Positions 1 through 8,687 of a stretch of DNA of 37,030 nt are shown here, one piece after another. A program made the position numbers and the translations under genes. The notes below the pieces were generated by a model, which was not told where the DNA came from, searched no databases, and worked only from the letters and a program-made list of their open reading frames with translations. This DNA is from Rheinheimera sp. GTDB taxonomy: Bacteria > Pseudomonadota > Gammaproteobacteria > Enterobacterales > Alteromonadaceae. Location: positions 1-37,030 of the forward strand of contig NZ_JAVBXS010000087.1 of assembly GCF_030824435.1 (NCBI RefSeq), in the 5' to 3' direction. Within the stretch, counting starts at the first letter, position 1, and each line of letters starts with the position of its first letter.

Positions 1-64
1 ACCATAACAACAGCACCACCAACGCCACCATACACAAAGCGGCTAAGCTTAATTGCAGCAACAT
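1..64 (-). CDS. ccmI: CcmI N-terminus (partial, runs off window)
   Basis: Only the first 21 codons are present. The start ATG (64-62) overlaps the ccmH stop as TAATG, the same coupling seen at ccmE/ccmF and ccmA/ccmB. The visible residues (starting MLLQLSLAALCM and ending LLLW) form one hydrophobic segment, as expected for the N-terminal membrane anchor of CcmI, the TPR-containing apocytochrome c chaperone of the System I heme-ligation complex. The identification rests on position directly after ccmH and on this anchor; no TPR sequence is in the window. A fused or unrelated membrane protein cannot be excluded from 21 residues. Confidence 0.6.
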   Translation of the reverse strand, partial: MLLQLSLAALCMVALVVLLLW

Positions 65-645
65 TAATCCGGCTCCCTGGCTGATTGGTGTTTCGTTTGG
101 TTTGTCTGGCTTGTCTGGTTTGTTTGGTTCAGCATGGCCTGATTAATCAGCGCCTGTAACTGTTGTTCCAGTTCTTGATCCGCCGCCATTATCTTGCCAG
201 CGCCCTGCTCCCCAGCATCACTTTGTGCTTTACGCTGTTTTTGCAGCATCACAAAAAACAAACCCGCCACCAACAACAAAGGTGCCAGCCATAACCAGAT
301 GGTGCTCCACTGCACCGGCGGCTGATAATGCACAAAGTCGCCATAACGTTGTTTCATAAAATCAATGACTTGTTCTTTGTTTTGCCCTTGCTGCACCAGC
401 TGATAGGTTTTTTCACGCATATCCACCGCCACTACAGCGTTGGAGTCGGCAATATTCTGGTTTTGGCATTTAGGACAACGCAGTTCAGCCGTCAGCTCAC
501 GATAAAGCGCCTGCTGCTGTGCGTCTTTAAACTGCATCAGCTCTTCTGCGGCGCTAGTTGTAAAAGGCGTTAATAAAACCAACGACAACAGCAGCGTTTT
601 AAGCCACTGCAATTTTTGTAGCTTGCTTTGAAACTTAGTTAGCAT
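64..645 (-). CDS. ccmH: Cytochrome c maturation thiol-oxidoreductase CcmH
   Basis: CcmH keeps the apocytochrome CXXCH cysteines reduced for heme ligation by CcmF/CcmI. The diagnostic LRCPKCQNQNIADSNA block is present, with the redox cysteines near residues 57 and 60. It has an N-terminal signal/anchor (about residues 14-32) and a second membrane helix (STIWLWLAPLLLVAGLFFV, about residues 112-130), which gives a periplasmic CcmH domain. I chose the ATG at 645 (193 aa) because GGAG lies 7 nt upstream. A longer in-frame start at 705 would overlap ccmG by about 70 nt and add a non-signal Gln/Leu-rich stretch. The C-terminal tail is odd: low-complexity NQTNQTSQTNQTKHQS, encoded by a degenerate short tandem repeat. 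CcmH is separate from CcmI here, unlike the fused E. coli form. Confidence 0.93.
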   Translation of the reverse strand: MLTKFQSKLQKLQWLKTLLLSLVLLTPFTTSAAEELMQFKDAQQQALYRELTAELRCPKCQNQNIADSNAVVAVDMREKTYQLVQQGQNKEQVIDFMKQRYGDFVHYQPPVQWSTIWLWLAPLLLVAGLFFVMLQKQRKAQSDAGEQGAGKIMAADQELEQQLQALINQAMLNQTNQTSQTNQTKHQSAREPD

Positions 646-1264
646 AAGCAGCTCCGGCAGTTGTTGCAGCTTCAGCTGTTGGCTTGTGTTCAGCAGCTTC
701 TTCAAGCAAAGCCTGATATTGCGCCCCTAAAGCCGGCCAGTTTTGCGGGTTAATATCCCCCACATGATGGGCACGGATTTGGCCTTTAGCGTCAATTAAA
801 AAAGTTTCAGGTGCGCCTGTTACCCCTAAATCAAAAATCAGGCTGCGTTTTTCATCAAGAATATTCAGCCGGTAAGGGTCGCCTTGTTCCTGCAACTTCT
901 TCACTACATCCTGTTGCAACTTGGTTAAATCAAAACTTTCACCAAAAGCGCTGTCTTGCGGTTGCACATAATACAAACCAACAATATCAATGCCTTGCTT
1001 CCGAAGTTCAGTTAAAAAACCAAGTTCAGCATTACAAGTCGGACACCAGAGCCCCCAGACATTCAGTAAATACACTTTGCCTTTAAGTTTTTCAGCGTTG
1101 TAAAGCGTTGTTGGCGCCATTAAATCCGGTAATTCAAAGGCAGGCAGGGTTTTACTGACCAGTGCAGAGCCATGTTGGCGCGGGTCAGAAAATAAACCAC
1201 TGAATAAAAATGCTGCCAGCGCTATAAAAAGCACAAAAGGAATAAAAAACAGAAACTTACGCAT
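635..1264 (-). CDS. ccmG: Thiol:disulfide interchange protein CcmG/DsbE
   Basis: This is a membrane-anchored periplasmic thioredoxin-like reductant for cytochrome c maturation. It has an N-terminal anchor (about residues 3-23), then the thioredoxin fold with WCPTC (C74, C77) in the context NVWGLWCPTCNAE. The GAPETFLID strand with its cis-Pro region is typical of DsbE/CcmG. The start overlaps the ccmF stop by 8 nt. At 209 aa it is longer than the usual 180-190; the extra length is an Ala/Thr-rich C-terminal tail. The last codons of that tail carry the ribosome binding site and start of ccmH, so the tail may be tolerated for its RNA content (inference). Confidence 0.93.
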   Translation of the reverse strand: MRKFLFFIPFVLFIALAAFLFSGLFSDPRQHGSALVSKTLPAFELPDLMAPTTLYNAEKLKGKVYLLNVWGLWCPTCNAELGFLTELRKQGIDIVGLYYVQPQDSAFGESFDLTKLQQDVVKKLQEQGDPYRLNILDEKRSLIFDLGVTGAPETFLIDAKGQIRAHHVGDINPQNWPALGAQYQALLEEAAEHKPTAEAATTAGAAYAN

Positions 1265-3239
1265 GTTCTACTCCGGCAATTTCTGCTGTTTTTTCACGAA
1301 CTTTCACTGTGCTGCTGCGGTATCTTTTATCTAACAGCGCCAGCAAAGCACCAAAGGCCATCAACACACCGCCCAGCCAAATCCAGCGCACAAAAGGTTT
1401 GACATACACCCGCATGGCCCAGGAAGGCCCGCTCAGTTCTTCACCAAGCGCCACATATAAATCACGGCTTAAACGTGCATGCACAGCAGCTTCGGTCATC
1501 ACGGTTTTTTGCAGCGGATAAAAACGTTTTTCCGCATGCAGATGGGTGACTTTTTCACCCTCGCTATACACTTCCAGCTCTGCCGCCTGACCACCATAGT
1601 TCGGGCCATTCAGTGCATAAACGTCGGTCAGGGTAAAGTGGTAACCGTTCAGCTCCACTGTGTCACCAATTTTCATCCGCACGTCTTTTTCCACACTCAG
1701 GGTTTTGGTCATAGCAACACCAATCACCAGCACGGCAAAACCAATATGCGCGAATGTCATGCCCCAGTGACTGGCCTGTAACCTGCTGATACCTGAGCTA
1801 AAACCACCCAGCTGCTGCGCACGCTGATACACTTCACCAATAGCCGACATGCCGACCCAGGCACCCAGCAAACAACCTAATAACGCCAGATTGGCAGCCA
1901 GCGACTGCGTGGCCGCCAGATAACCAATAGCAATAGTTAACGCCAGCAGCGCAACCAAAGTCAGAGGTTTTAACAAAGGGGGCAGCTGTTGTTGTTTCCA
2001 GCGCACCCAGGGGCCAAGACCAAGCAACAAACTAAAAGGGATCACCAGATAATAAAACAGCTGGTTAAAAAACGGCTCACCGATGGAAATAGAACCCAGG
2101 CCTAATTCTTTGTGAAACAGCGGATACAAGGTGCCTAAAAACACCACCAGCGTGGCTGTCAGTAAAAACACGTTATTGCCCCACAACAACACTTCACGGC
2201 TAAACAGCTGATACCTTGCCTGCGAGCGCACAGCATTCATGCGCAGCGCATACAAAAATAACGAACCGCCGACCACCAGCAGTAAAAACGCCAATAAATA
2301 CAAACCACGGCTTGGGTCGGACGCAAAAGAATGTACCGAAACCAGCACACCGGAGCGCACTAAAAAGGCGCCCATTAAACTTAAGGAAAATGCGGCAATT
2401 GCCAATAACACAGTCCAGGATTTAAAGGTGCCGCGTTTTTCAGTAACAGCCAGCGAATGCAGCAATGCAGTGCCAACCAGCCAGGGCATAAAAGAAGCGT
2501 TTTCCACCGGATCCCAGAACCACCAGCCGCCCCAGCCGAGTTCGTTATAAGCCCACCAGCTGCCGAGCATAATGCCAAGGGTTAAAAACAACCAGGCCGC
2601 CAGCGTCCACGGTCGCGCCCAACGTGCCCAGGTGCTGTCAAATTTACCGCCCCAAAGTGCAGCAATAGCAAAAGCAAAAGAAACGGCAAAACCAACATAA
2701 CCGACGTACAACAAAGGCGGGTGTACTATCATGCCAAAGTCTTGCAGCAGCGGGTTTAAGTCACGGCCTTCCACCGGAAAAAACGGCAGGCTGCGCTCAA
2801 ACGGATTTGACATAAACAACGAAAAGGCAATAAAACCCACACAAATAAACCCAAGCACCGCCAGAATACGGCCTTGCATCAGCAGTGGTAATGATTTGGA
2901 AAACACCGCCACCAGCGCTGTCCAGAAGGTCAGAATAGTGACCCACAGCAGCATAGAGCCTTCGTGTGAACCAAAACTGGCGGTCAGCTGAAAATACCAG
3001 GGCAGCATGCTGGACGAGTTACTGGCCACGTTAATCACAGTAAAGTCGCTGTGATAAAAAGCGTACATCAGGCAGGCCATAGCTATGGCGCTGAATAAAA
3101 ACTGACCTATGGCCAAAGGTTTAGCCAATAACAAAGCCCGGACATTGCCGCTGTAACTGCCGTATACCGGCACCAGCGCCAGCAGCACCGACAAGGCAAA
3201 AGCAAATATCAAGGAGAGCTGACCAATCTCAGGCATCAT
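1257..3239 (-). CDS. ccmF: Heme lyase subunit CcmF
   Basis: A large polytopic inner-membrane protein of 660 aa, the normal CcmF length. It joins heme from holo-CcmE to apocytochrome c together with CcmH and CcmI. The heme-handling WWD domain is clear (WGWGGWWFWDPVENASFMPWL region, about residues 234-254). It is flanked by conserved periplasmic-side histidines in IVHPPLLY (about H173) and ALLHSLAV (about H261), and SHWGMTFAHIG lies further on. Many hydrophobic helices run along the whole length, with a periplasmic loop near the C-terminus (about residues 520-620). The start MMPEIG overlaps the ccmE stop as TAATG, implying translational coupling. Confidence 0.96.
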   Translation of the reverse strand: MMPEIGQLSLIFAFALSVLLALVPVYGSYSGNVRALLLAKPLAIGQFLFSAIAMACLMYAFYHSDFTVINVASNSSSMLPWYFQLTASFGSHEGSMLLWVTILTFWTALVAVFSKSLPLLMQGRILAVLGFICVGFIAFSLFMSNPFERSLPFFPVEGRDLNPLLQDFGMIVHPPLLYVGYVGFAVSFAFAIAALWGGKFDSTWARWARPWTLAAWLFLTLGIMLGSWWAYNELGWGGWWFWDPVENASFMPWLVGTALLHSLAVTEKRGTFKSWTVLLAIAAFSLSLMGAFLVRSGVLVSVHSFASDPSRGLYLLAFLLLVVGGSLFLYALRMNAVRSQARYQLFSREVLLWGNNVFLLTATLVVFLGTLYPLFHKELGLGSISIGEPFFNQLFYYLVIPFSLLLGLGPWVRWKQQQLPPLLKPLTLVALLALTIAIGYLAATQSLAANLALLGCLLGAWVGMSAIGEVYQRAQQLGGFSSGISRLQASHWGMTFAHIGFAVLVIGVAMTKTLSVEKDVRMKIGDTVELNGYHFTLTDVYALNGPNYGGQAAELEVYSEGEKVTHLHAEKRFYPLQKTVMTEAAVHARLSRDLYVALGEELSGPSWAMRVYVKPFVRWIWLGGVLMAFGALLALLDKRYRSSTVKVREKTAEIAGVEHA

Positions 3240-3796
3240 TATTGGGTTCCGCCTTCTGTTGCTGCTTTATCTGCTTGTTGTTCAGTTGCAGTCGCCGCAT
3301 CAGGCCTGGCAGCAGCATTACCTGCTGCCGGATAAGTATATTTGGGCGCCACATGTTTAATGCCTTTTACCGCTTCAGCCACTTCAGGTGGCATATATTC
3401 TTCATCATGTTTGGCCAGCACTTCAGTGGCCTGAATATTAGTGGCGTCCATTAAGGTGCCTTGTGCCACTATGCCCTGCCCTTCGCGGAACAAGTCCGGC
3501 AGAATGCCGTCGTAGTGCACTGTGACTGTTGGGCCGGTGTCCACCAGCGCAAAACTGACTTTTAAGCTACTGTCATCACGTTTTACTGAGCCCGGCACCA
3601 CCATACCGCCAATACGTAACCGCTGACCGGGCACAGGTTTTACCTTGTCTTCGCCTAAACCCTCTAACAGCTGGGTTGGGGTATAAAACAAATCAACGTT
3701 TTCATTCAGCGCATACAACATGGCACCTACAGCACCACTTAATAACAACAAAATGGCACTGACCGCCATCAGCCGCTGTTTACGTCTTGGATTCAT
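3239..3796 (-). CDS. ccmE: Periplasmic heme chaperone CcmE
   Basis: CcmE binds heme covalently through a histidine and hands it to CcmF. The heme-binding motif [10 protein letters not shown] is present. With the start chosen here the His is residue 130, the same number as in E. coli CcmE, and the tyrosine axial ligand lies four residues on. A single N-terminal membrane anchor (about residues 8-30) precedes the OB-fold beta-barrel domain. I placed the start at the ATG at 3796 (185 aa, [12 protein letters not shown]) because GGAAGAAG lies just upstream; an upstream in-frame ATG at 3841 lies deeper inside ccmD. The tail after about residue 145 is Ala/Glu-rich and probably disordered. It overlaps ccmD by 17 nt. 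Confidence 0.95.
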   Translation of the reverse strand: MNPRRKQRLMAVSAILLLLSGAVGAMLYALNENVDLFYTPTQLLEGLGEDKVKPVPGQRLRIGGMVVPGSVKRDDSSLKVSFALVDTGPTVTVHYDGILPDLFREGQGIVAQGTLMDATNIQATEVLAKHDEEYMPPEVAEAVKGIKHVAPKYTYPAAGNAAARPDAATATEQQADKAATEGGTQ

Positions 3797-4010
3797 TGGC
3801 TTCTTCCTCTTGTTGTTGCTGGGCACGCACCCGTTGTTCACGGCTTTGTTTTTTGGCTAAATCCTGCAAAATACGGTTTTGGCTACGCTGGCTATACCAC
3901 CAAAGACCGAACAACAGGCCGTAGGTACTGCCAAAAGACAACCAGACAAAAAGTGCATAACCGCCCATCTGCCAAAAGGCACTCAAAGACTCAAAATAAA
4001 ATTCCGGCAT
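3780..4010 (-). CDS. ccmD: Heme exporter subunit CcmD
   Basis: This is a small single-span protein (76 aa) that stabilises the CcmABC-CcmE complex and helps release holo-CcmE. It shows the family pattern of an amphipathic start ([20 protein letters not shown]), one membrane helix to about residue 42, then a highly charged Gln/Glu/Arg cytoplasmic tail. It starts inside the ccmC stop (TGATG). Position between ccmC and ccmE agrees with the standard operon order. Confidence 0.93.
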   Translation of the reverse strand: MPEFYFESLSAFWQMGGYALFVWLSFGSTYGLLFGLWWYSQRSQNRILQDLAKKQSREQRVRAQQQQEEEANESKT

Positions 4011-4792
4011 CAGACAGTCCGCCCTGCGTTAGTTTGCGGCACATTGCCTTTCTGATCAGACTGCTGCGCCAAAGCCCGTACCCATGGCCTGTGTTGTTCA
4101 TTCAGCAAAATGGCGGTGCGAAGGCGTAAACAGGTCAGCGCCGCCAGCAACAAGGCAAAACCTAAAATACTGAGCAGCAAAGGCCACAGCATCGATGGGT
4201 CAATGGAAGGTTTGGCAAATTTGGTGATAGTGGCGCCCTGATGCAGGGTGTTCCACCATTCCACGGAGAAGTGAATAATGGGCAGATTCACTACCCCCAC
4301 TACAGCCAATAAAGCCGAAGCTTTGGCGCCCATTTGCCGATCGGCAAAAGCGCCGGAAAGCGCAATCACACCTAAATATAAAAATAATAAAATCAGTTCA
4401 GATGTCAGCCTGGCATCCCACACCCACCAGGTGCCCCACATAGGTTTGCCCCATGCCATACCGGTTAAAAGTGCTATCAGCGTATACACAGCACCAATAG
4501 GCGCAATGGCGCCAACAGCCCACTGCGCTACTTTAATTTGCCACACCAGGGCAATAAAAGCGGCAATCGCCATGCTGCTGTAAGCGCCCATAGACCAAAT
4601 AGCGGCAGGCACGTGAATATGAATAATGCGGTAGCTGTCACCTTGCTGGTAATCAGCCGGCGTAAACCCCAAACCCCAGACAGTGCCAAGCAGCAGCGTC
4701 AAAACGGCCAAAGTCATTAACCATGGAAACCACAAACCACAAATACGGTATAAAGTTTCAGGTTTAGCATATGGATCAAGCCACTTAAACAT
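4010..4792 (-). CDS. ccmC: Heme exporter/handling protein CcmC
   Basis: An inner-membrane protein of 260 aa with six predicted helices that attaches heme to CcmE. The WWD motif is visible as WGTWWVWDARLTSELILLFLYLG (about residues 120-142, shown here with its flanks). Flanking periplasmic histidines occur in IIHIHVPAAIWS (about residues 58-69) and IIHFSVEWWNTLHQG (about residues 178-190). The start is 1 nt after the ccmB stop, with GGGGTGAT as ribosome binding site overlapping that stop. Confidence 0.95.
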   Translation of the reverse strand: MFKWLDPYAKPETLYRICGLWFPWLMTLAVLTLLLGTVWGLGFTPADYQQGDSYRIIHIHVPAAIWSMGAYSSMAIAAFIALVWQIKVAQWAVGAIAPIGAVYTLIALLTGMAWGKPMWGTWWVWDARLTSELILLFLYLGVIALSGAFADRQMGAKASALLAVVGVVNLPIIHFSVEWWNTLHQGATITKFAKPSIDPSMLWPLLLSILGFALLLAALTCLRLRTAILLNEQHRPWVRALAQQSDQKGNVPQTNAGRTV

Positions 4793-4793
4793 A

Positions 4794-5453
4794 TCACCCC
4801 ACGTTTAATCTTAACGCTTTTAATACCGCCAGCGGCACCAAAGCGGCTGCCAGACATAACATGGCAGCTAATACGGCTAATTGTGCTGAATAGTCCAGCC
4901 CCAGCGTGGCATTATCCACGGCGGCGCTGGCAAAAATCAGCAGCGGAATATACAAAGGTAAAATCAGTAAGGCCAGCAGAATTCCGCCTTTATCGGCAGA
5001 TAAAGTCAGCGCTGCGCCAAGTGCCGCCAATAAATTTAATAACGGTGTGCCCAGCAGCAAACTCAGCACTATCGCCTGCCAGGCCGCAGCATTAAGCCCA
5101 AGCAATAATGCAATCAGCGGTGATATGAATAACAGCGGCAAAGCCGTGCTGCACCAGCTACTGGTTATTTTGGCCAGCACATAAGCAAATAACGGCTCAT
5201 CCGCCGCCACCAGCTGCTCTAAAGTGCCCTGACGAAAATCTTCTTTAAATAAACGCTCAGCGCCCAACAGCACACTCAAAAGCGCCGCTATCCAGATAAT
5301 ACCTGGCGCAATTTCAGCTAATAAATTCGGTTTGGCACCAATACCCAGCGGGAACAAAGTCAACACTATGACAAAAAACATCAATGGATTCAGCCAATCG
5401 GCTTTTTGTCTGGCGAGTAATCGCCATTCGCGCACAAAAGCGGCTTTAAACAT
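4794..5453 (-). CDS. ccmB: Heme exporter permease CcmB
   Basis: Membrane subunit of the CcmAB ABC transporter, which powers release of holo-CcmE from CcmC. The protein is 219 aa with about six hydrophobic helices and the family-typical N-terminus (FVREWRLLARQKADWLNPLMFF). I prefer the ATG at 5453, which overlaps the ccmA stop as TAATG. An ATG two codons upstream (5459) is equally in frame and would add only Met-Val. Confidence 0.93.
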   Translation of the reverse strand: MFKAAFVREWRLLARQKADWLNPLMFFVIVLTLFPLGIGAKPNLLAEIAPGIIWIAALLSVLLGAERLFKEDFRQGTLEQLVAADEPLFAYVLAKITSSWCSTALPLLFISPLIALLLGLNAAAWQAIVLSLLLGTPLLNLLAALGAALTLSADKGGILLALLILPLYIPLLIFASAAVDNATLGLDYSAQLAVLAAMLCLAAALVPLAVLKALRLNVG

Positions 5454-6103
5454 TACCATCGGTACACCAGCTCCAGGGTACGGCTTTGTGGAAATTGTTG
5501 TTCCATGGCCTGGTGAGTGGTCAGAATAATGGCGCCGCCTTGTTCCAGATGTTGTTTAAATTGTTGTTGCAACAGCTTGATGGCACTTTGATCCAGTGCA
5601 GTAAAAGGCTCGTCTAAAATCCAGAGTTTGGCCTGGGTTAACCACAACCGCGCTAAAGACACACGGCGCTGCTGACCGGCTGATAACATCTGACAAGGAA
5701 TATCTTCAAGACCTGCCAAACCTAAAGTTGCCAGCACGGCATAAGGGTCGGCCTGTTTCAGCTGAAAAGCCGCTTGCCAGAACTCCAGATTTTCAAGGGC
5801 GGTGAGCTGTGGCTGCACACCACTTAAATGGCCGATAAAACATAAAGACTGAGCAAAATCGCTGTGTGGCTGTCTGTGAGAGAGCGGCTCGCCACACCAC
5901 AACACTTCACCTTCGTCAGGCATCGCAAGGCCCGCCAGAATACGTAATAAACTGCTTTTACCGGCGCCATTTTTACCACTGATATGCAATAGCTCACCGG
6001 CCGCCAGTGTCACATCAACAGCGTCGAATAACACCCGGTCTTGCCGGACACAACTCAGAGCAAAAGCGCTTAATAGACTTGTTGTCACCAGAAAAACAGC
6101 CAT
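5453..6103 (-). CDS. ccmA: Heme exporter ATPase CcmA
   Basis: The ABC ATPase of the CcmAB complex. Walker A is GKNGAGKS (about residues 43-50), the signature region is MLSAGQQRRVSLARLWL, Walker B is LWILDEPFTALD and the switch histidine lies in TTHQ. From the ATG at 6103 the protein is 216 aa, close to the roughly 205 usual for CcmA. The frame stays open upstream to 6289, but that would add about 60 residues that do not look like an ABC domain and overlap the fliK promoter and start. No convincing ribosome binding site precedes either 6103 or an alternative GTG at 6088, so the exact start is uncertain. It is the first gene of the operon. Confidence 0.92.
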   Translation of the reverse strand: MAVFLVTTSLLSAFALSCVRQDRVLFDAVDVTLAAGELLHISGKNGAGKSSLLRILAGLAMPDEGEVLWCGEPLSHRQPHSDFAQSLCFIGHLSGVQPQLTALENLEFWQAAFQLKQADPYAVLATLGLAGLEDIPCQMLSAGQQRRVSLARLWLTQAKLWILDEPFTALDQSAIKLLQQQFKQHLEQGGAIILTTHQAMEQQFPQSRTLELVYRW

Positions 6104-6131
6104 CAAAAAAAACAGCGCGCATCTTAACATA

Positions 6132-6160
6132 TTGGCGTTAGAATACGCATGCGCTATAAC
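6132..6160 (+). promoter_or_regulatory. Predicted sigma70 promoter for fliK
   Basis: TTGGCG (6132-6137), a 17-nt spacer and TATAAC (6155-6160) give a good vegetative promoter, with expected transcription start near 6167 and the fliK ATG at 6189. It lies in the 85-bp region between divergent ccmA and fliK. I saw no sigma28 (FliA) motif, which is worth noting for a hook-length type gene. Confidence 0.6.
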
Positions 6161-6188
6161 CTTGATAGCCGCTTTAACAGCCAAAATT

Positions 6189-8180
6189 ATGAACCAGATC
6201 AATCTTGATTCTTTGTTGCACATTGGCAGTACAGTCAACCAGACGGCAACAACAAGCCCGCTGGCACCGCTGAAACTGAGCCCCGACACCCTGTATCAGG
6301 GTTTGTTAAATATTGGCCGTGACGGCAGCAGCCAATTACAAATGAGCACGCCGCAAGGCCCGGTGCAAATTAAGTTAACTCCACAACAAACTGCACTGGT
6401 ACTGGCCGGACAAAACACAACTGCGGTGATGACGCCGCAAGGTGTATCCTCTGGCGAGGGTTCAGCGTCGAATCAAAGCCAGGCGCTGAACCAAAGCGCC
6501 TTATCAGGCTTTCAACAAAACACCACAAACAACGTAGCCGGCCAGATAAAACTGAATCTGGCCATACAGCAGCTGCCATCAGGCCAAATTCAGTTGCAAG
6601 TTCAGCTGCAAACTCAGCCACAACAAACGCCATTCCCCACAGTCGCTTTAACAGCGGCCCAGCTGCTTGATGTGATGGGAGCCAAAGGTGAAAACAACCA
6701 GCTACAACTTGTTGTACAGCTAAAACGGGTGGGCAATCAGCTGTTAGTGCAACTGCCTAATCAGCGCCAGCTGCAACTGCCTTTGAGTTTTTTACCACAA
6801 AGTAAAAACTGGCCGGAGCAACAACCCCTGCAGGCATTGTTACAACTTGAAGTGAAACAACATCAGCTGCAAATCAAATTACAGCTGACAGCTGAGATGA
6901 ATCTTGCTGGCACTGACAAAGCAGCCAACAAAACGCCAACAACTGCTGCAACTATCAGAGATGCAGCGAGCCACGCAGTTGCAAACACAGGCCGGGATAA
7001 CAGCAGCACAAACAGCGGTACAACAGGCAAAGAAGTGTTGTTTAGCTCAGCGCAAAACCGCGAACTGGCGCCTTTATTGGCAAAAGCACTGTTAAACACC
7101 AATTCAGCAGAACTGCCCAAGGCTGTGATGCAGCTGCTGACTGATAAAACCCCTGCCGCTCAGGCAACTAAAGCCCAATGGCAACTACAGGGCGTCAGCG
7201 ATAAAAACCCGGATAAAACCAATTGGCAATTGCAAATAAGCCCGGCCACTGCCAAAACTGCCGTGCTTGAGCTCAGTCCAAACCAGCTAAACCGGCCTTT
7301 GCTCTGGCAAGCCAAAACAACAGAACAGCAGGTAAAAACCACTGTGGATGTTGCGCCTTTATGGCGGCAATGGTTACCGCTTTCCGGCGCCAAAGCAGAT
7401 CCACTTCGTGTTCTGCCCGATTTACCGGCAGCGGTAAATGCGGTTTTAACTGAGTTAAAAACCCAAACCCTGGATGTTGCCCGCCCTATTCAAAGCAGCC
7501 AGCTGGCGCAGCAGCTAAACGCAGCTTTGCAATTTAATCCGCTACAAGCCATGCCAGAAAATATGGCAAGCAGCACCGGGACCAGCGCCGGTACTTTGGC
7601 TGTTGCTTTGCAATTATTGCTGGGAAGACTGGCAGGTTTAACAGGACCGGAGCCCAAAACAGCAACAGCGGCTAAACTGCAGCAGTTGATTGGTCAATTG
7701 GACACCAACCAAAGCAGCAATTTGTTACGGCAGTTATCCAGCCATAGCAGCACCTTGCAGGGGTCGCAGTTTGCAACAGTGGAACAGCAACAACAACCTC
7801 AGCAAAACCAGCAACTTTTTATTCAGTTGCCGTTGCAACAACAAGGCGACAGCCGCTTTGCTGAACTTGCCATCAGCGAGCGTGAAGGCGATGGCAAAGG
7901 CGGCAGCGGCAAAACCAGGCAATGGCAACTGACAATGAAATTTGATTTGGCCGAACTTGGCCCTTTACTGGTGCAGGTACGCTTAACAGGTCAGGACGTC
8001 AGCCTGCAGTTTTATGCCGAGCAGGAAAAAGTGGTGAGCACTGCACAGCAGTTTTTACCGCTGTTTAAAGACCGGCTGAAATTACAGGGGCTCAGTGTCA
8101 GTGAAGCACAATGTCAGCTGGGTAAAATTCCACCGCAGCTATACCAGCGCAGCAATAGTTTATTGGCCATTAAGGTATAA
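6189..8180 (+). CDS. fliK: Flagellar hook-length control protein FliK-like
   Basis: FliK is a secreted molecular ruler that measures hook length and makes FlhB switch export specificity. The C-terminal part (about residues 570-650) fits the Flg_hook domain: LTMKFDLAELGPLLVQVRLTGQDVSLQFYAE and following residues. The rest is low complexity and very Gln-rich (about 45 Gln in the first 250 residues), as is common for the ruler region. I chose the ATG at 6189 (663 aa, MNQINLDSLLHIG) because the in-frame codons from 6132 overlap the promoter. No strong ribosome binding site is visible. The gene is not in a flagellar cluster here; its only flagellar neighbour is the flhB-like gene 2 nt downstream. 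It may be a second or specialised FliK rather than the only one. Confidence 0.8.
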   Translation: MNQINLDSLLHIGSTVNQTATTSPLAPLKLSPDTLYQGLLNIGRDGSSQLQMSTPQGPVQIKLTPQQTALVLAGQNTTAVMTPQGVSSGEGSASNQSQALNQSALSGFQQNTTNNVAGQIKLNLAIQQLPSGQIQLQVQLQTQPQQTPFPTVALTAAQLLDVMGAKGENNQLQLVVQLKRVGNQLLVQLPNQRQLQLPLSFLPQSKNWPEQQPLQALLQLEVKQHQLQIKLQLTAEMNLAGTDKAANKTPTTAATIRDAASHAVANTGRDNSSTNSGTTGKEVLFSSAQNRELAPLLAKALLNTNSAELPKAVMQLLTDKTPAAQATKAQWQLQGVSDKNPDKTNWQLQISPATAKTAVLELSPNQLNRPLLWQAKTTEQQVKTTVDVAPLWRQWLPLSGAKADPLRVLPDLPAAVNAVLTELKTQTLDVARPIQSSQLAQQLNAALQFNPLQAMPENMASSTGTSAGTLAVALQLLLGRLAGLTGPEPKTATAAKLQQLIGQLDTNQSSNLLRQLSSHSSTLQGSQFATVEQQQQPQQNQQLFIQLPLQQQGDSRFAELAISEREGDGKGGSGKTRQWQLTMKFDLAELGPLLVQVRLTGQDVSLQFYAEQEKVVSTAQQFLPLFKDRLKLQGLSVSEAQCQLGKIPPQLYQRSNSLLAIKV

Positions 8181-8182
8181 GC

Positions 8183-8500
8183 ATGACAAAAACCAATAAA
8201 GACAAAGCTGCCATAGCCCTGCATTACGACAACAAAACACCGGGCAAAGCGCCCACTATTGTTGCTAAAGGTCATGGTGATTTAGCCGATGAAATTATTG
8301 CATTGGCCAAAGAACACGGCATTTTAGTGCATGAAGATGAAGAGCTGAGTAAGTTATTAAAACAAATGGAGCTGGGTGACCAAATTCCCAAAGAGCTGTA
8401 TTTATTAGTGGCCGAACTCATTGCCTTTTCTTATGTGCTGCAAGGCAAATTCCCCGACAACTGGCAAAATATCCACGAACGTATTGATTTAAAAACCTAA
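8183..8500 (+). CDS. Stand-alone FlhB C-terminal-domain protein (export switch)
   Basis: At 105 aa this matches only the cytoplasmic C-terminal domain of FlhB/YscU: AIALHYDNKTPGKAPTIVAKG, then LADEIIALAKEHGILVHEDEELSKLL, then GDQIPKELYLLVAELIAFSYVLQ. Full FlhB also has four membrane helices and an autocleaving NPTH loop. Here there are no membrane helices, and the NPTH position reads NKDK (TNKDKAAIALHYD), so it corresponds to the post-cleavage fragment made directly. It follows fliK by 2 nt, which points to a FliK-FlhB partner pair. Related short proteins are often annotated as EscU/YscU/HrcU-family switch proteins or FlhX. Confidence 0.85.
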   Translation: MTKTNKDKAAIALHYDNKTPGKAPTIVAKGHGDLADEIIALAKEHGILVHEDEELSKLLKQMELGDQIPKELYLLVAELIAFSYVLQGKFPDNWQNIHERIDLKT

Positions 8501-8687
8501 CACCAATAAAACCGTAAACCTGCCCTTTTATGAATTTCCCCTGCTTTATTCCGCCGCCACAGAAAAATAAATTTACTGTAAAATAGCTGACTTAGCGGTC
8601 ATTTCAACTGGTCGGAGATCTGTAAAGCGTTTTTCTTCGTCTAACCTGATAAGTCCTAATTGAATATCAACTGAATGAGGTGCGCTG

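Noticed and set aside
6104-6188. FliA (sigma28) promoter for fliK
   Set aside because: No TAAA-N15-GCCGATAA-like sequence was found; a sigma70 match fits better.
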